From Candidatus Magasanikiibacteriota bacterium (GTDB taxonomy: Bacteria > Patescibacteriota > Patescibacteriia > Magasanikbacterales > UBA922), in the NCBI GenBank assembly GCA_903837125.1, contig CAILTG010000082.1, forward strand, positions 1 through 41,922: DNA of 41,922 nucleotides, given 5' to 3'. How positions within the stretch are numbered: the stretch's first letter is position 1; every line of letters begins with the position of its first letter. A program made the translations under genes and the position numbers. Under the pieces are notes generated by a model. That model was not told where the DNA came from. It made no database searches and saw only the letters and a list, made by a program, of their open reading frames with translations. This document shows, piece after piece, positions 1 through 11,544 of this stretch.

Positions 1-143
1 ATCAATGCCAAATCTCAAAATCCAAAAATCAAATTATGCATTTAAATTTTGTACTTGATTTGACATTGGAAATTAGAATTTTGATATTTTTTAGATGAAT
101 TAAAAATTAGGTGAATTAGGTAAATTTAAAAAAATTAATTAGC

Positions 144-1643
144 ATGAAAAAATTCCTACAAAAATGGTACCCCGCAATAATAATTTTAATTGGCGCGTTA
201 ATTTTACGCCTTTATTTTTTAATTTTTGTTAAAGCTGATTTTAATTTTGATGAAAATTTCAGCTTGCATTTTAGTACTCTACCTTGGCGTGAAACTCTAA
301 AATACGCGATTATCGAAACCAATCCCCCACTCTACACTCTCATTTTACGTTTTTGGAGTATATTATTTGGACAAAATGAAATTATTTCCCGTTTACTCTC
401 ACTAATCTTTGGCAGTTGTTCCATTTTATTAATTTATGAATTAACTTATAAATTTTTCTGCCGTCGCGTGGCCATTTTTTCCACTGTCATTTTTTCTTTA
501 AGCGCGATAAATATTTATCTAAATTTAGAAGCTCGCTGCTATAGTTTATTAATTTTACTGTCAATTCTTTCGTCTTATTTATTTTTAAAATTTTATCAAA
601 CAAATCAATTTACCAAAAAACAACTAAATTTTTACACTTTGGTACAAACCTGTTTACTTTACACACATTTAACCGCCCTACTTATTCCTTTAATTCAAGT
701 CTTTCAAACCCTAAACGATGATGCTTTTGACAAATCTAAAAAGAAAGCAATCAGCAGAGCCAATATCTTGGCCTTTGGGATATTTTTAATTTGGTTTATT
801 CCTTCAACTTTTTTTAAATTAAACAACCATTTGGCCAACAGCTGGTATTTTAATTTTGTACAAAACGGACCAGCTAATTTTTTAAACGGCTTGACCAATC
901 TCTTGCTTAGGCCTGATGCCTCAATTTTAACTTATTGGCCAACCATAATTATCATTCTTATTATATTTTGGTTAATTATAAAAGCAATACTAAAAAACCA
1001 AACCATTGAAAAGAAAATTTTGATTTATTTATTATTTTTAACCCTCTTACCAGTTATACTTTCTTCATTTTTAGGAATTTTAAGCGCCAAATATTTTTGT
1101 TTATCTCTTCCGGCCCTAGCTCTCATTTTGGCCTACGGTCTAAATTTATTCAAAAAATCTACCAATCTAATAATTTTTTTCTGCCTAGCAATAATAATGT
1201 TCTATTCCTCATTTGGTTATTTTAGTGAACCCATCTACGGGGTACAGACAGTAACCAACTATATTAAAAATAATGAAACACCAAATAGCCTTACCATAAT
1301 TATGCCTTTTAGTGAAAAAATAATTTTGGATAGATACTACCATGGAAAAAATCCTTTAATTGGAGCTTACCCTTTTACCGATAACTTAACCGAAGATGAA
1401 AGAATCGCGCGCTATAATTGGTCCAAACTACCAGTTACCCCAGAAATTTTAGATAGGTGGTTAACAAACATTACCAATAAAAAAGACAAAATATTTTATT
1501 TTGCCTACCAAACTGAAAATGATTTAATCATTAATTGGCTAATTAAACATAATTGGCAAGCTACCCACACTTTAGAAACTACAGGCAAAATACAACAGTA
1601 TTTAACTGAATTCCATGCCCCAACATCCACAAACAAAGATTAA
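144..1643 (+). CDS. GT39/PMT-like multi-spanning membrane glycosyltransferase
   Basis: 499 aa ORF; many TM segments; N-terminal acidic motif (FNFDENFS) and NPPLYTLILRFW typical of ArnT/PMT_2 proteins. Confidence 0.8.
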   Translation: MKKFLQKWYPAIIILIGALILRLYFLIFVKADFNFDENFSLHFSTLPWRETLKYAIIETNPPLYTLILRFWSILFGQNEIISRLLSLIFGSCSILLIYELTYKFFCRRVAIFSTVIFSLSAINIYLNLEARCYSLLILLSILSSYLFLKFYQTNQFTKKQLNFYTLVQTCLLYTHLTALLIPLIQVFQTLNDDAFDKSKKKAISRANILAFGIFLIWFIPSTFFKLNNHLANSWYFNFVQNGPANFLNGLTNLLLRPDASILTYWPTIIIILIIFWLIIKAILKNQTIEKKILIYLLFLTLLPVILSSFLGILSAKYFCLSLPALALILAYGLNLFKKSTNLIIFFCLAIIMFYSSFGYFSEPIYGVQTVTNYIKNNETPNSLTIIMPFSEKIILDRYYHGKNPLIGAYPFTDNLTEDERIARYNWSKLPVTPEILDRWLTNITNKKDKIFYFAYQTENDLIINWLIKHNWQATHTLETTGKIQQYLTEFHAPTSTNKD

Positions 1644-1667
1644 AAAATTGAATGATTAGGTGATTAA

Positions 1668-2621
1668 ATGATTACCAACATGACAACAATTAAAGATATT
1701 TTAATTAAAAATAATAAAAATATAGACACTCTGGATACAGAGTTGCTTTTGTCTTACATCTTGAAAAAACCACGGGAGTGGATTTTGGCACACCCAGACG
1801 AAACAATAGACAAAATACACATAATAAAATACAAACAATTGTTTGCCAAACGAGCTAAAAGTGTGCCGTTGGCGTATTTGACTGGGCACAAAGAATTTTT
1901 TGGGTTGGATTTTATAGTGAATAAAAATGTTTTGATTCCCAGACCGGAGACGGAATTAATGATTGAACTGGTACTCGACAAAATTAAAAAACTAAATGAT
2001 TGTAAAATTATTTTAATTGACATCGGCACCGGAAGCGGATGTATACCAATCTCAATCGCCAATCAAATCCGTAAATCAGAATTATCCGTAATCCGTAATG
2101 TTTATGCTACAGATATATCACAAAAAGCTTTGCTTGTGGCACGAAAAAATGCCAAACTTCACCATACTAAAATTAAATTTATTCATGGCAATCTATTGTC
2201 GAAATTTCCAATTTCTAATTTCCAATTCCCAATCAAATCCAAATTACCAAATTTTCAAATTATTATAACAGCAAACCTACCATATTTAACAAATCAACAA
2301 TTCAAACACGAACCATCAATCCAACACGAGCCCAAACTCGCTCTAGTTGCAGGGCATGATGGACTCAAATATTACAAAAAACTTCTCATGCAAATCAAAT
2401 CAACACTTTCAACTTTAAAACTTTATCCCGATTCGAAATCGAGGATCCTCGACCTTCGAGGTCGGGATAACTTTATAACTTTCATAGAGATTGACCCTTC
2501 TCAATCTCAAGCAATCAAACTTCTTATCAAAAAATATCTTCCAACATCAAAAATTGAATTACACAAAGATTTAGCTAGTTTAGATAGAATCGTCGAAATA
2601 AAAATAAAAAATTCCGTTTAA
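1668..2621 (+). CDS. prmC: Peptide chain release factor N5-glutamine methyltransferase (PrmC/HemK)
   Basis: PLAYLTGHKEFFGLDF, VLIPRPETE, DIGTGSGCIPIS, NLPYL; contains repeat-like in-frame segments (see findings). Confidence 0.88.
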   Translation: MITNMTTIKDILIKNNKNIDTLDTELLLSYILKKPREWILAHPDETIDKIHIIKYKQLFAKRAKSVPLAYLTGHKEFFGLDFIVNKNVLIPRPETELMIELVLDKIKKLNDCKIILIDIGTGSGCIPISIANQIRKSELSVIRNVYATDISQKALLVARKNAKLHHTKIKFIHGNLLSKFPISNFQFPIKSKLPNFQIIITANLPYLTNQQFKHEPSIQHEPKLALVAGHDGLKYYKKLLMQIKSTLSTLKLYPDSKSRILDLRGRDNFITFIEIDPSQSQAIKLLIKKYLPTSKIELHKDLASLDRIVEIKIKNSV

Positions 2622-2633
2622 ACGGAATTTTTT
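2606..2633. terminator. Bidirectional terminator between convergent prmC and the DUF3048 gene
   Basis: Perfect 28-nt palindrome AAAAAATTCCGTTTAAACGGAATTTTTT; includes the prmC stop codon. Confidence 0.85.
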
Positions 2634-2654
2634 ATTTTGTTACACATTACTTGA

Positions 2655-3725
2655 TTATTTATAACTCACAATCGCTAAATTCGGCACCACCTCTATCCAA
2701 ACATGCCCAGGATTCAAACTAATTTCATTACCAATAGCATCATAAAATTCTGTGCGAACGATTTTTGAACTTTTATTCCAAGTGCCAGAAATCACTTGTC
2801 CATTCTCAAAAACTAATAATTTTCCTTTACCAATAGTGGTCACCTGTTTCCGACCCTCCTCATCAATCACCTTCATTTTCATTTCTTCCACAATCACGGT
2901 GTCGGCCATTATTGGCTGGCTGTTTTCCATTAAATGAATCTCCCCTGCTTGATAACGTGCATATTGATTAGTAGAACTAGAATATTTCCAATCTATTAAA
3001 TAAGTTGGCGGCGCAAAAGAGATACTCATCTGTTGTGTGGTTAGTGGTAAGGTAATTAGGTGGTCAGGTGATGAAGTATTAAACTTCCACCCAGCCCAAT
3101 TTCCATCGGCTATTTTATTACTGGTAATAATTTTATTCCACAAATCACTACTGGTATAAACATTATGCGGGGCTGTCCGAGAATTTTCGCGCCAATAACT
3201 CTGTCCATTGTAAAATTGATTCCAATCATTAATATGATCAGTTTTTATTTTATCTAAAGCGTCTGGCGATCCACCCACGTGCAAATAAATTATATTATTA
3301 TATTCTTCCAGCCAATCTAAATAATATGGTCGGGCACTGCGTACTGGCCCAACTTTGTCTACTTTGGTATCAGCTGGATAAATTGCTAAAAAGCGTGGAA
3401 TATTGGCCTCGGTAGGTGCTTCATAAACAATTGAAGCCTCAGCCAAACCAGCCTGTGGCCAACTATCAAAATGATTTTCAACCATTACGCCCACGAGTGG
3501 TGGATTAACTTTATCGGCTGAATCCACACATACACCATCTAGCAAACGGCGGTAATTACAATTTTCTGTTTTCTTTTCCTGCCCCATTTGTACGGACAGG
3601 TCGCGACCTGTCCCTAACGCCTTAAAATATCCCCAACCAAACCAAACTAAAAGACCAACGCCAGTTAAAAAAACTAATCCGGCTAATAAATAAACAAATT
3701 TTGCTGTTGAAGAATTTTTAGTCAT
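2655..3725 (-). CDS. DUF3048 (YerB-like) domain protein, N-terminal membrane anchor
   Basis: 356 aa; NPPLVGVMVENHFDSWPQAGLAEASIVYEAPTEANIPRFLAIY, VGPVRSARPYYLDW. Confidence 0.85.
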   Translation of the reverse strand: MTKNSSTAKFVYLLAGLVFLTGVGLLVWFGWGYFKALGTGRDLSVQMGQEKKTENCNYRRLLDGVCVDSADKVNPPLVGVMVENHFDSWPQAGLAEASIVYEAPTEANIPRFLAIYPADTKVDKVGPVRSARPYYLDWLEEYNNIIYLHVGGSPDALDKIKTDHINDWNQFYNGQSYWRENSRTAPHNVYTSSDLWNKIITSNKIADGNWAGWKFNTSSPDHLITLPLTTQQMSISFAPPTYLIDWKYSSSTNQYARYQAGEIHLMENSQPIMADTVIVEEMKMKVIDEEGRKQVTTIGKGKLLVFENGQVISGTWNKSSKIVRTEFYDAIGNEISLNPGHVWIEVVPNLAIVSYK

Positions 3726-3774
3726 ATTATTTTAATACCATTAACATTCTAACATAAAATTAAACATTTTAAAA

Positions 3775-3796
3775 CCACCCACATTTCTGCGGGTGG
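3775..3796 (-). terminator. Hairpin terminator, minus strand
   Basis: Minus strand CCACCCGC-AGAAAT-GTGGGTGG followed by TTTT. Confidence 0.6.
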
Positions 3797-3862
3797 AATA
3801 AATTTTGATCCTGCGCTTTTTGATTTGAATGGAAGCGCTAAACCATTCATTCCTGTCCCTTA

Positions 3863-4096
3863 TCACCGCCCCCAACGATTTCCTCTTGTCCAGGAATGAG
3901 ACTGCTCATGGCCGCACTTAGGGCATCGATACCACCGCCACAGCTTGTCTACAGTCCAGTCTCGAGTTGGCCTCATCAAAGAACCACAAACACCGCATTT
4001 CGGCCACAAGAGGAGGATAAACACTAGCGCAAAAGGACAAAAGGCCAGTGCCACCACCCATTCTGAACCCATTCCAACCTCCACATCAAAAAACAT
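3863..4096 (-). CDS. Small membrane protein with C-terminal zinc ribbon
   Basis: 77 aa; one hydrophobic segment then CGVCGS...CPKCGHE (two CxxC pairs). Confidence 0.5.
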   Translation of the reverse strand: MFFDVEVGMGSEWVVALAFCPFALVFILLLWPKCGVCGSLMRPTRDWTVDKLWRWYRCPKCGHEQSHSWTRGNRWGR

Positions 4097-4175
4097 TATA
4101 AATATATTAATTATTCACATTTTTGTCTATAAAATACAACGGAATTGTCAAAAAAAGACAATAAGACTCTAGATA

Positions 4176-4205
4176 TTGACATAATTGGCATAATTAAGCT
4201 AAAAT
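4176..4205 (+). promoter_or_regulatory. Sigma70-like promoter for the TrmB-family gene
   Basis: TTGACA (4176-4181), 18-nt spacer, TAAAAT (4200-4205). Confidence 0.6.
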
Positions 4206-4233
4206 ATTAGTAACTAAACTTTAATCTTTTTGT

Positions 4234-4998
4234 ATGGAAAAAAATACATTTTTTGCACAAATTGGTTTTCAGCCAAACAAAGCCAAAATTTATGAGGTCT
4301 TATTATCGCTTGGCACTGCCCCGGCAGGAACCATTGCTAAAGATGCAATTATTGTTCGTTCCACTACCTACAAAATTTTAGACGAACTAATAACTGAAGG
4401 TCTGATTGAAATGAATGAAGTAAAAGGTAAAGCCAAACAATATACTGCTTTACCACCGAGTAAACTTTTGGAAGTAATAGAAAATAAAAAAACCGCGGTG
4501 GAAAATTTTTTACCAGAGTTAATGGGTGTATTTACCTCTTCAAATTTTAAGCCAAAAATGAAATTCTACGAAGGATTAGCAGGTAAGAAAAAAGTTTTTG
4601 AAGATATTTTAACTTTAAAAAATAGCACGGTTTACACTTTCTCGCCAATGAAAGAAGTACTCAATTTGTTTGGAAAAAATTATATGCACCATTATACAGA
4701 AAAAAGAGTTAAAAATAAAATTTGGCGTCACGCTCTGCGTCCAGCCTCGGACATCAGTGAAAAAAAAAGCGACTGGGAATTTTATGGATCCAATGAAAAA
4801 GTAATGCGCGAAATCCGTTTTCTCCCCAAGGGAATTGATGATGATACTTTGATTCATATTTACGCCGACAAAGTGGGAGTAATTGCCTCTGAAAAAGAAA
4901 ATTATGCTTTTATTGTGGAAAGTAAAGAATTAACTAAATTAATGAAGCAAGTTTTTATGCTATTATGGTCCACTGCCACTCCGGTATACAAACCTTAA
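4234..4998 (+). CDS. TrmB-family transcriptional regulator
   Basis: N-terminal wHTH (GFQPNKAKIYEVLLSLGTAPAGTIAKDAIIVRSTTYKILDELITEGLI) plus TrmB-like C-terminal domain. Confidence 0.8.
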   Translation: MEKNTFFAQIGFQPNKAKIYEVLLSLGTAPAGTIAKDAIIVRSTTYKILDELITEGLIEMNEVKGKAKQYTALPPSKLLEVIENKKTAVENFLPELMGVFTSSNFKPKMKFYEGLAGKKKVFEDILTLKNSTVYTFSPMKEVLNLFGKNYMHHYTEKRVKNKIWRHALRPASDISEKKSDWEFYGSNEKVMREIRFLPKGIDDDTLIHIYADKVGVIASEKENYAFIVESKELTKLMKQVFMLLWSTATPVYKP

Positions 4999-5014
4999 AT
5001 TTAAAAAAATACAT

Positions 5015-5046
5015 AAAACCACCCGCATTTCTGTGGGTGGTTTTTT
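5015..5046. terminator. Bidirectional terminator between convergent TrmB-like and L25 genes
   Basis: AAAACCACCCGC-ATTTCT-GTGGGTGGTTTTTT. Confidence 0.85.
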
Positions 5047-5074
5047 ATTCTGTTTCAATCTGTCTGAATCAATG

Positions 5075-5785
5075 CTATTTTTTCTTCTCTTCTTTCTTTG
5101 GTGCCACAGCCGGTGCACCAGCGGCAGGAGCCGCGCCTTCTTCACCTTCGGCCACTTCTTCCTTGCCCTTCTTTTCCACTTCAATCTGTTCAAGACTTGG
5201 AGCAGTAGTTTCTTCCATAGCTTTCAATTCTTCTTCAGTTAATGGAGCCAACACCTTGGCCAACACCAATTCAGCTGCATTAGCTACCTTAATACCAGCT
5301 GGTACAGCCAAATCTTTTACACGAATTACATCGGTAAAAGTCTTTAGTACGCTCAAATCCACATCAATGTGAGAAATTAAATCCTGAGGTAAACATTTTA
5401 TTTCCAAAGTATCATGAGTCTTCATTAAGGTGCCGCCAAATTCCTTTACAGCTGGAGCTTCACCAACAAAATGCAACTCAATATTGACATGCATTTCCTT
5501 ATTCATATTAATCTGACGAAAATCCACATGAACTATTTTTCCTTTTACTGGATCATATTGTAAATCCTGAATCAAAACTTTTACTGGTTTATCTGAACCA
5601 ACAATTAAATCTACCAAACTAGACTCTCCGGCTTCGCTATAAAACTTAACAAAAGTATTATAAGGCAAAGTTAAAGACTGTGGCTTCGTGGTTGGACCAT
5701 ACAAAACTGCTGGTATAAAACCAGTGGCTCTTAAACTTTCAACTTTTTCTTTTCCTCTCTTTTGTGCTGCAAAACTAAATGTCAT
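5075..5785 (-). CDS. rplY: Ribosomal protein L25/general stress protein CTC
   Basis: 236 aa; GFIPAVLYGP, DLQYDPVKGKIVHVDFRQINMNKEMHVNIELHFVGEAPAVKEFGG; acidic/Ala-rich tail. Confidence 0.92.
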   Translation of the reverse strand: MTFSFAAQKRGKEKVESLRATGFIPAVLYGPTTKPQSLTLPYNTFVKFYSEAGESSLVDLIVGSDKPVKVLIQDLQYDPVKGKIVHVDFRQINMNKEMHVNIELHFVGEAPAVKEFGGTLMKTHDTLEIKCLPQDLISHIDVDLSVLKTFTDVIRVKDLAVPAGIKVANAAELVLAKVLAPLTEEELKAMEETTAPSLEQIEVEKKGKEEVAEGEEGAAPAAGAPAVAPKKEEKKK

Positions 5786-5798
5786 AAATTTTAAAATA

Positions 5799-6158
5799 TT
5801 ATATTTGATTATTTTTTAATGTTTGATAAAAATCCAACAATTCATCCTCGGTAATTCCTCCGCTATTTTTTAAACGCTGTACATCATTGGCATTTAAATC
5901 TGTTATCACACCTACAGTGCTGGTTCCTAATTTGGAAACCAGAATGAGGGCTATAATTGCGCTTTGACAATGTGAACAGGTTATATGCACTAAATGCGCT
6001 CCAGATTTTTTTTCCAAGATATTAGCGGCTGTGGGCCGATATTCTTTTTGGCAAACCGGACAACGATTCATGAGCCGTAAACTCTCCTGAATTGGATTGG
6101 ATTGTGAATCGGGCATAATATTTTTGAACCCTTTTTCGTGGGAATAATATAACACCAT
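5799..6158 (-). CDS. Zinc-ribbon small hypothetical protein
   Basis: CPVCQKEYRP...CSHCQSA; N-terminus uncertain (internal ATG at MPDSQSNP or MNRCPVC). Confidence 0.6.
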   Translation of the reverse strand: MVLYYSHEKGFKNIMPDSQSNPIQESLRLMNRCPVCQKEYRPTAANILEKKSGAHLVHITCSHCQSAIIALILVSKLGTSTVGVITDLNANDVQRLKNSGGITEDELLDFYQTLKNNQI

Positions 6159-6217
6159 TAAATAATAAAGTCAAGAGCCACTCCTTTCCACTCTTGTTCA
6201 AGAGACCAAGTCCAAAA

Positions 6218-7333
6218 TTATTCTAAATTTACAAAATAATTTGACTTGGCCACACTTTGGGCTATGCCTACAAGTATTAAACTAATTATCAAAGATGATC
6301 CTCCATAGCTTAAAAAAGGCAAAGTAACCCCAGTCATGGGCAAAATTCCACTGGCTCCGCCAATATTAACCAAAAGTTGAATTAAAAAATATAGTAAAAT
6401 CCCTAAAACTAAATAAGCATCAAAATCATTGGTACACTTAAGAGAAATTTTCAAAAGTCGCCAGAGCAAAAGAAAATAAAATGCCAAGGTAATTAACACC
6501 CCCACAAATCCCAACTCCTCGGCTACCACCGAAAAAATAAAATCGGTTTGCGCCTCTGGTAAAAAATGTAATTGGCTTTGAGAACCAAACCCCAAACCTT
6601 GACCAAAAAATTTTCCCGAACCAATGGCGATTACCGACTGATTAACATTATAACCAGAATTTAAAGAATCCTGCGTAGGGTTTAAAAAAATTAAAATTCT
6701 TTGTTTTTGATAATCTTTGAACACAAAAAACCAACCAATAAGCGCCACCAAGGTAGCTATTCCCACAATTCCCAAAATATATCTTTTTTTAGTGCCAGTT
6801 AAAAAAAGCAGACCAAACCAAATACCAAAAATAACCAATGAAGAACCTAAATCCGGCTGAAACATTATTAAAACAACTAAAAATAAAGCCAGCAAAAACG
6901 TAGAAACCACAAACTGTAAACGATCAAAACGACGACCATATTTTTCAATCCACCAAGCTAAAAAAATAATAAAGGCTGCTTTGGCAAACTCCACCGGCTG
7001 AAAAGAAAAACTGCCAAGGTGGAACCAACCACGCGTGCCTCTAACTGCCTGTCCCAAAAAAAGCACCAGAAATAACAAAACCAACGCCAAAAGATAAACC
7101 ATACGCGCGGAAGAACGATAAAAACTAACCTGTACTAAACTGGCAATAAAAAGACCCACAAAACCAACCGCCACTGCGATAGCTTGAGTGGAAAAATAAG
7201 TAAGCTGATCACCGCGCGACAAATCTATACTGTAAATAACCGAGAGTCCAATGGCCACCAATACCAAAACTATGATTGACAAAAGCCAATCATAGTTTTT
7301 AAAAGAAATAATTTTCCGATTTAATAATACCAT
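6218..7333 (-). CDS. rodA: Rod shape-determining SEDS protein RodA
   Basis: 371 aa; QPVEFAKAAFIIFLAWW, FLPEAQTDFIFSVVAEELGFVG, MTGVTLPFLSYGGSS. Confidence 0.92.
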   Translation of the reverse strand: MVLLNRKIISFKNYDWLLSIIVLVLVAIGLSVIYSIDLSRGDQLTYFSTQAIAVAVGFVGLFIASLVQVSFYRSSARMVYLLALVLLFLVLFLGQAVRGTRGWFHLGSFSFQPVEFAKAAFIIFLAWWIEKYGRRFDRLQFVVSTFLLALFLVVLIMFQPDLGSSLVIFGIWFGLLFLTGTKKRYILGIVGIATLVALIGWFFVFKDYQKQRILIFLNPTQDSLNSGYNVNQSVIAIGSGKFFGQGLGFGSQSQLHFLPEAQTDFIFSVVAEELGFVGVLITLAFYFLLLWRLLKISLKCTNDFDAYLVLGILLYFLIQLLVNIGGASGILPMTGVTLPFLSYGGSSLIISLILVGIAQSVAKSNYFVNLE

Positions 7334-7335
7334 AA

Positions 7336-8259
7336 CTAATCTGTTCCAGTCGCTCCTTGAGCTTCTGGTAAAATATACGAATCACTATCAAAAACATTCA
7401 CCACCGGATAAACTTTAATATCACTAACATAAATATTATCAACCAAAACAGCTTTTTCAACTTGCCGTACTTCTTTAGTCATTAATTTTTCCACTGGCAC
7501 ATAAGCATAGCCCACCACACTTCCCTCATTCAAAAGTTCCACATAAAAATCTATGTGCCAATAACTATAAGGACTATTATTAGTGATCTCAAATTTAATA
7601 TCATTCTGAGGGACGTTATAAAAAGAATTGGCTGGAATAAATCTAAAATTAACTATTTCAAAATTGGTTTTTTCCTTAACAAATGAAGCCACATCTACCA
7701 AACTATGGGGGTTAACTTTTAACCATTTAATCTGCACAATCTGCAAACTCACGGGAGTAGGATAATAATCAGAATATTGCCCAAAAATTATTAAAGGGCG
7801 GCTAGCCATTGGCATTATTACAGTAGTTTGGGTATCACTATCTTTTCCTGAATAAGAAAATTTATAAGTTAAAATAGCTATCCAACGATCATTGGGATTT
7901 TTCATTTGGGCCACCAAATCATATTGTTTAGAAGCACTTTGATAAACTTCCACATTACTAATTTGCAGCTCTTTGGCTCCATACATTTGATGCATCGCCA
8001 CATAATTAGGGACCTGAATTGCCTGCAGATTGGCCATTTGTTGATCCAAATTATAACCGATCATTAAATAGTAACCCCAATAAAACAAACTGCCCACCAC
8101 TGAAACCACTGACCAAGTAATTAAGATTAGTAAAAAGATTCGACGTAATTTTAGTTTATGCAATACATACCATTCTCCCATTTTTAATTCCCGGTTACTA
8201 AATTCACCAGTAGGATCTTCATAACGAGAAAAATTATTTTTTGTTTTGTTGTCAGACAT
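7336..8259 (-). CDS. Conserved single-TM hypothetical protein adjacent to rodA
   Basis: 307 aa; one TM near the N-terminus; ends 2 nt before the rodA start on the same strand. Confidence 0.65.
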   Translation of the reverse strand: MSDNKTKNNFSRYEDPTGEFSNRELKMGEWYVLHKLKLRRIFLLILITWSVVSVVGSLFYWGYYLMIGYNLDQQMANLQAIQVPNYVAMHQMYGAKELQISNVEVYQSASKQYDLVAQMKNPNDRWIAILTYKFSYSGKDSDTQTTVIMPMASRPLIIFGQYSDYYPTPVSLQIVQIKWLKVNPHSLVDVASFVKEKTNFEIVNFRFIPANSFYNVPQNDIKFEITNNSPYSYWHIDFYVELLNEGSVVGYAYVPVEKLMTKEVRQVEKAVLVDNIYVSDIKVYPVVNVFDSDSYILPEAQGATGTD

Positions 8260-8288
8260 AATTTTACTTATTAAAGTACTTGATGAAT

Positions 8289-10805
<2,517 letters not shown>

Positions 10806-10840
10806 ACAACATACAAAATATACATAATAAAATACAAAAA

Positions 10841-10868
10841 AATACCAGCGATTAAGCTGGTATTTTAT
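10841..10868. terminator. Terminator after gyrB (convergent with the 10880-11176 gene)
   Basis: AATACCAGC-GATTAA-GCTGGTATTTTATT. Confidence 0.75.
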
Positions 10869-10879
10869 TATTTATAAAT

Positions 10880-11176
10880 TCACTTTCTTGCTTCAACTAT
10901 AGCAATCAATCTAGTTATAGCGTCAGCCAAAGTTGCCATGTCATCTCCAACCTTTCCAAAAGAAGCCAAAATAACTTCCTTTACTCTCTCATCTTGTATT
11001 AAATCAACTTCTGGTGGAACTATAGCTGTGGCGTTCCTACGTAATCGTTCTACATACATAAGTAAATCCGCCGGACGAATTCCATTTAAAAATTTTTTAT
11101 TTAAATCTTTTGGTTGTCCATCAACCATTGGCATATCACCAACAGCTTCTGGTGTTTTTCCCTGACCATCTACCAT
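10880..11176 (-). CDS. Small hypothetical protein
   Basis: 98 aa; near-consensus upstream promoter on the same strand and terminator downstream. Confidence 0.6.
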   Translation of the reverse strand: MVDGQGKTPEAVGDMPMVDGQPKDLNKKFLNGIRPADLLMYVERLRRNATAIVPPEVDLIQDERVKEVILASFGKVGDDMATLADAITRLIAIVEARK

Positions 11177-11210
11177 ATAATTACTAATTTAATAAATTAA
11201 CAACTGCTCA

Positions 11211-11239
11211 AGTATAGCACATTTTTACCCTTTTGTCAA
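11211..11239 (-). promoter_or_regulatory. Strong sigma70 promoter, extended -10
   Basis: Minus strand TTGACA-17 nt-TATACT with TGC before the -10. Confidence 0.75.
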
Positions 11240-11285
11240 TACCTTGGCTAAGTTAAGCCAAAATTTTGTGCACACCTACCCCCTA

Positions 11286-11314
11286 TTGACACTCTTCTTA
11301 AATTCAGGTAGTAT
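11286..11314 (+). promoter_or_regulatory. Promoter of the secE-nusG-rplK run
   Basis: TTGACA (11286-11291), 17-nt spacer, TAGTAT (11309-11314). Confidence 0.6.
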
Positions 11315-11359
11315 ATCAACGTAAATCGGCCTAAGGGCCGTTTTAAAAACCTTAATTTT

Positions 11360-11542
11360 ATGAACAAAATCACTAGCTATTTCACCGGCGCCATTACTGA
11401 AATGAAAAAAGTAGTCTGGCCCAGCAAAAAACAAACCACCACTTATACTCTCATTGTAATTGGTATGAGTATTGGAGTGGCTTTATTTTTCGGCATACTG
11501 GATTATATTTTCAGCATGGGCTTAGCACAATTAATTAAATAA
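11360..11542 (+). CDS. secE: Preprotein translocase subunit SecE
   Basis: 60 aa; FTGAITEMKKVVWPSKKQT; immediately upstream of nusG. Confidence 0.93.
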   Translation: MNKITSYFTGAITEMKKVVWPSKKQTTTYTLIVIGMSIGVALFFGILDYIFSMGLAQLIK

Positions 11543-11544
11543 CT

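Noticed and set aside
4965-5372. Plus-strand ORFs 4965-5372 and 5033-5242
   Set aside because: Antisense to the well-supported L25/CTC gene; low-complexity translations that mirror its Ala/Glu tail.
10938-11165. Plus-strand ORF of 75 aa
   Set aside because: Opposite-strand 10880-11176 ORF has a near-consensus promoter and a terminator; this frame has neither.
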